5,875 nucleotides of DNA from JBLHLB01 sp047618505 (lineage in GTDB: Bacteria; Planctomycetota; UBA1135; GCA-002686595), in NCBI GenBank assembly GCA_047618505.1, contig JBLHLB010000273.1, positions 1 through 5,875 on the forward strand, given 5' to 3'. Under the pieces are notes generated by a model. The model was not told the origin of the DNA. It saw only the letters and a list, made by a program, of their open reading frames with translations, and ran no database searches. Below are positions 5,242 through 5,875 of this stretch, piece after piece; position 1 is the stretch's first letter; the number at the start of each line of letters is the position of its first letter. A program made the translations under genes and the position numbers.

Positions 5242-5875
5242 GGCTGTTCAATCCCCTGGGCGGACCGCGCGCGGTCGACGAATAGACGGGCCAATGCGGC
5301 ACGTCCGGGTCCCCTTCCGGTGACTTGGAAAGAGGATTCTTTCGCGAGTTCGCTGAGCCTAGCCAGGCCATCCGCGTCGATGCCGTCCAGTTCCAATCTC
5401 CCGCTCTGCGTTTGACTCACCAAGTCCAGGGGTGTGCCGCTAGCGATCACCTGGCCGTCCACAAGAACGACGATGCGGTCCGCAAAGGCGGCCAGGTCGT
5501 CCAGTTGGTGTGAGGCAAAGAGCACGGCCGCTCCACGCGCGCAGGCGTCGCGGACCAGCTCCGTCAAGACCGCGTGTCCGGGCGCGTCGAGTCCGGCCGA
5601 GGGTTCGTCGAGCAACAACAGGGCGGGGGTTGTGAACGTCGCCGCAGCAAGGCTGAAGCGTCGCTTCATTCCGAGGCTGAAGCGACCGAGAGTCGTGCGC
5701 CCTTCCTTGCCGAGCCCGACCCGTTCGAGGGCCTGTGAGCTTGCGCTACGGAGTTCGCTCGGAGTAAGGCCCGCGATCCCGCCGAGGAGTTCGAGCGCTT
5801 CGCCCGCACGCAGTTCGGGGGGTAGCGATTCCACCGGTCCCATTTCGCCCACGGCTGCGCGCGCTGCGCGACCGG
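5238..5875 (-). CDS. ABC transporter ATP-binding protein, GldA/CcmA type (N-terminus outside window)
   Basis: The frame runs off the right edge; an internal GTG at 5852 is not the real start. The 211 residues present lack the Walker A motif, which must lie beyond the window. Counting from the GTG at 5852, the signature is RFSLGMKRR (57-65), the form found in GldA, CcmA and NatA-like exporters instead of LSGGQ. Walker B is LLLLDEP (78-84), the D-loop GLD (87-89) and the H-loop SHQ (114-116). A C-terminal regulatory-like extension of about 60 residues follows, as in this subfamily. The Q-loop region (VGEMGPVESLPPEL, the start of this segment) aligns with 'GYLPEx..LYPEL' of relatives but lacks the usual Gln or Glu. 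The protein would energise the membrane subunit encoded directly downstream with a 4-bp overlap. Confidence 0.88.
   Translation of the reverse strand, partial: GRAARAAVGEMGPVESLPPELRAGEALELLGGIAGLTPSELRSASSQALERVGLGKEGRTTLGRFSLGMKRRFSLAAATFTTPALLLLDEPSAGLDAPGHAVLTELVRDACARGAAVLFASHQLDDLAAFADRIVVLVDGQVIASGTPLDLVSQTQSGRLELDGIDADGLARLSELAKESSFQVTGRGPGRAALARLFVDRARSAQGIEQP

Noticed and set aside
4511..5323. Long plus-strand open frame (270 codons) opposite the permease gene
   Set aside because: The translation is Arg/Ser/Ala-rich without any fold or motif, and it lies antisense to the overlapping, ribosome-site-bearing operon. It is a high-GC shadow frame.

Overview
The window is a GC-rich stretch of an uncultured-looking Gram-negative bacterium. 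An outer-membrane TonB-dependent receptor implies a diderm. A FliK-like/FhlB-like pair behind a sigma-28-type promoter implies a flagellated organism. The sequence alone does not fix the phylum; a deltaproteobacterial/Myxococcota-like or Planctomycetota-like lineage would fit.

Layout. (1) Positions 1-566, plus strand: the 3' end of a TonB-dependent receptor gene, followed by a hairpin terminator at 599-630. (2) Positions 761-3383, plus strand: a compact three-gene unit. A close match to the flagellar sigma-28 (FliA) promoter at 761-787 precedes a FliK-type hook-length-control-like gene (814-1905). A small gene for a free-standing FlhB cytoplasmic-domain homologue (1902-2273) overlaps it by ATGA. 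pdxA, of vitamin B6 synthesis, starts 9 nt later (2283-3383). (3) Positions 3381-3580: a short non-coding block between convergent genes, bounded by imperfect inverted repeats that include the stop codons of both flanking genes. It also holds internal direct and tandem repeats and looks like a MITE or transposon remnant. (4) Positions 5875-3578, minus strand: a tightly overlapping transporter operon. It encodes an ABC ATPase of the GldA/CcmA type (5' end beyond the right edge), a membrane protein with about six predicted segments and a large central extracytoplasmic domain, and a short membrane-anchored protein with a TPR-like repeat.

How the genes work together. The FliK-like and FhlB-like proteins resemble the two partners of the substrate-specificity switch of the flagellar type III export apparatus (hook-length sensor and export gate). 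The promoter would place them, and possibly pdxA by read-through, in the late flagellar regulon. The minus-strand operon encodes a self-contained ABC exporter of unknown substrate with an accessory protein. The most notable items are the sigma-28 promoter, which also decides the start of the FliK-like gene, the inverted-repeat element between the convergent genes, and two substitutions at substrate-binding positions in PdxA.
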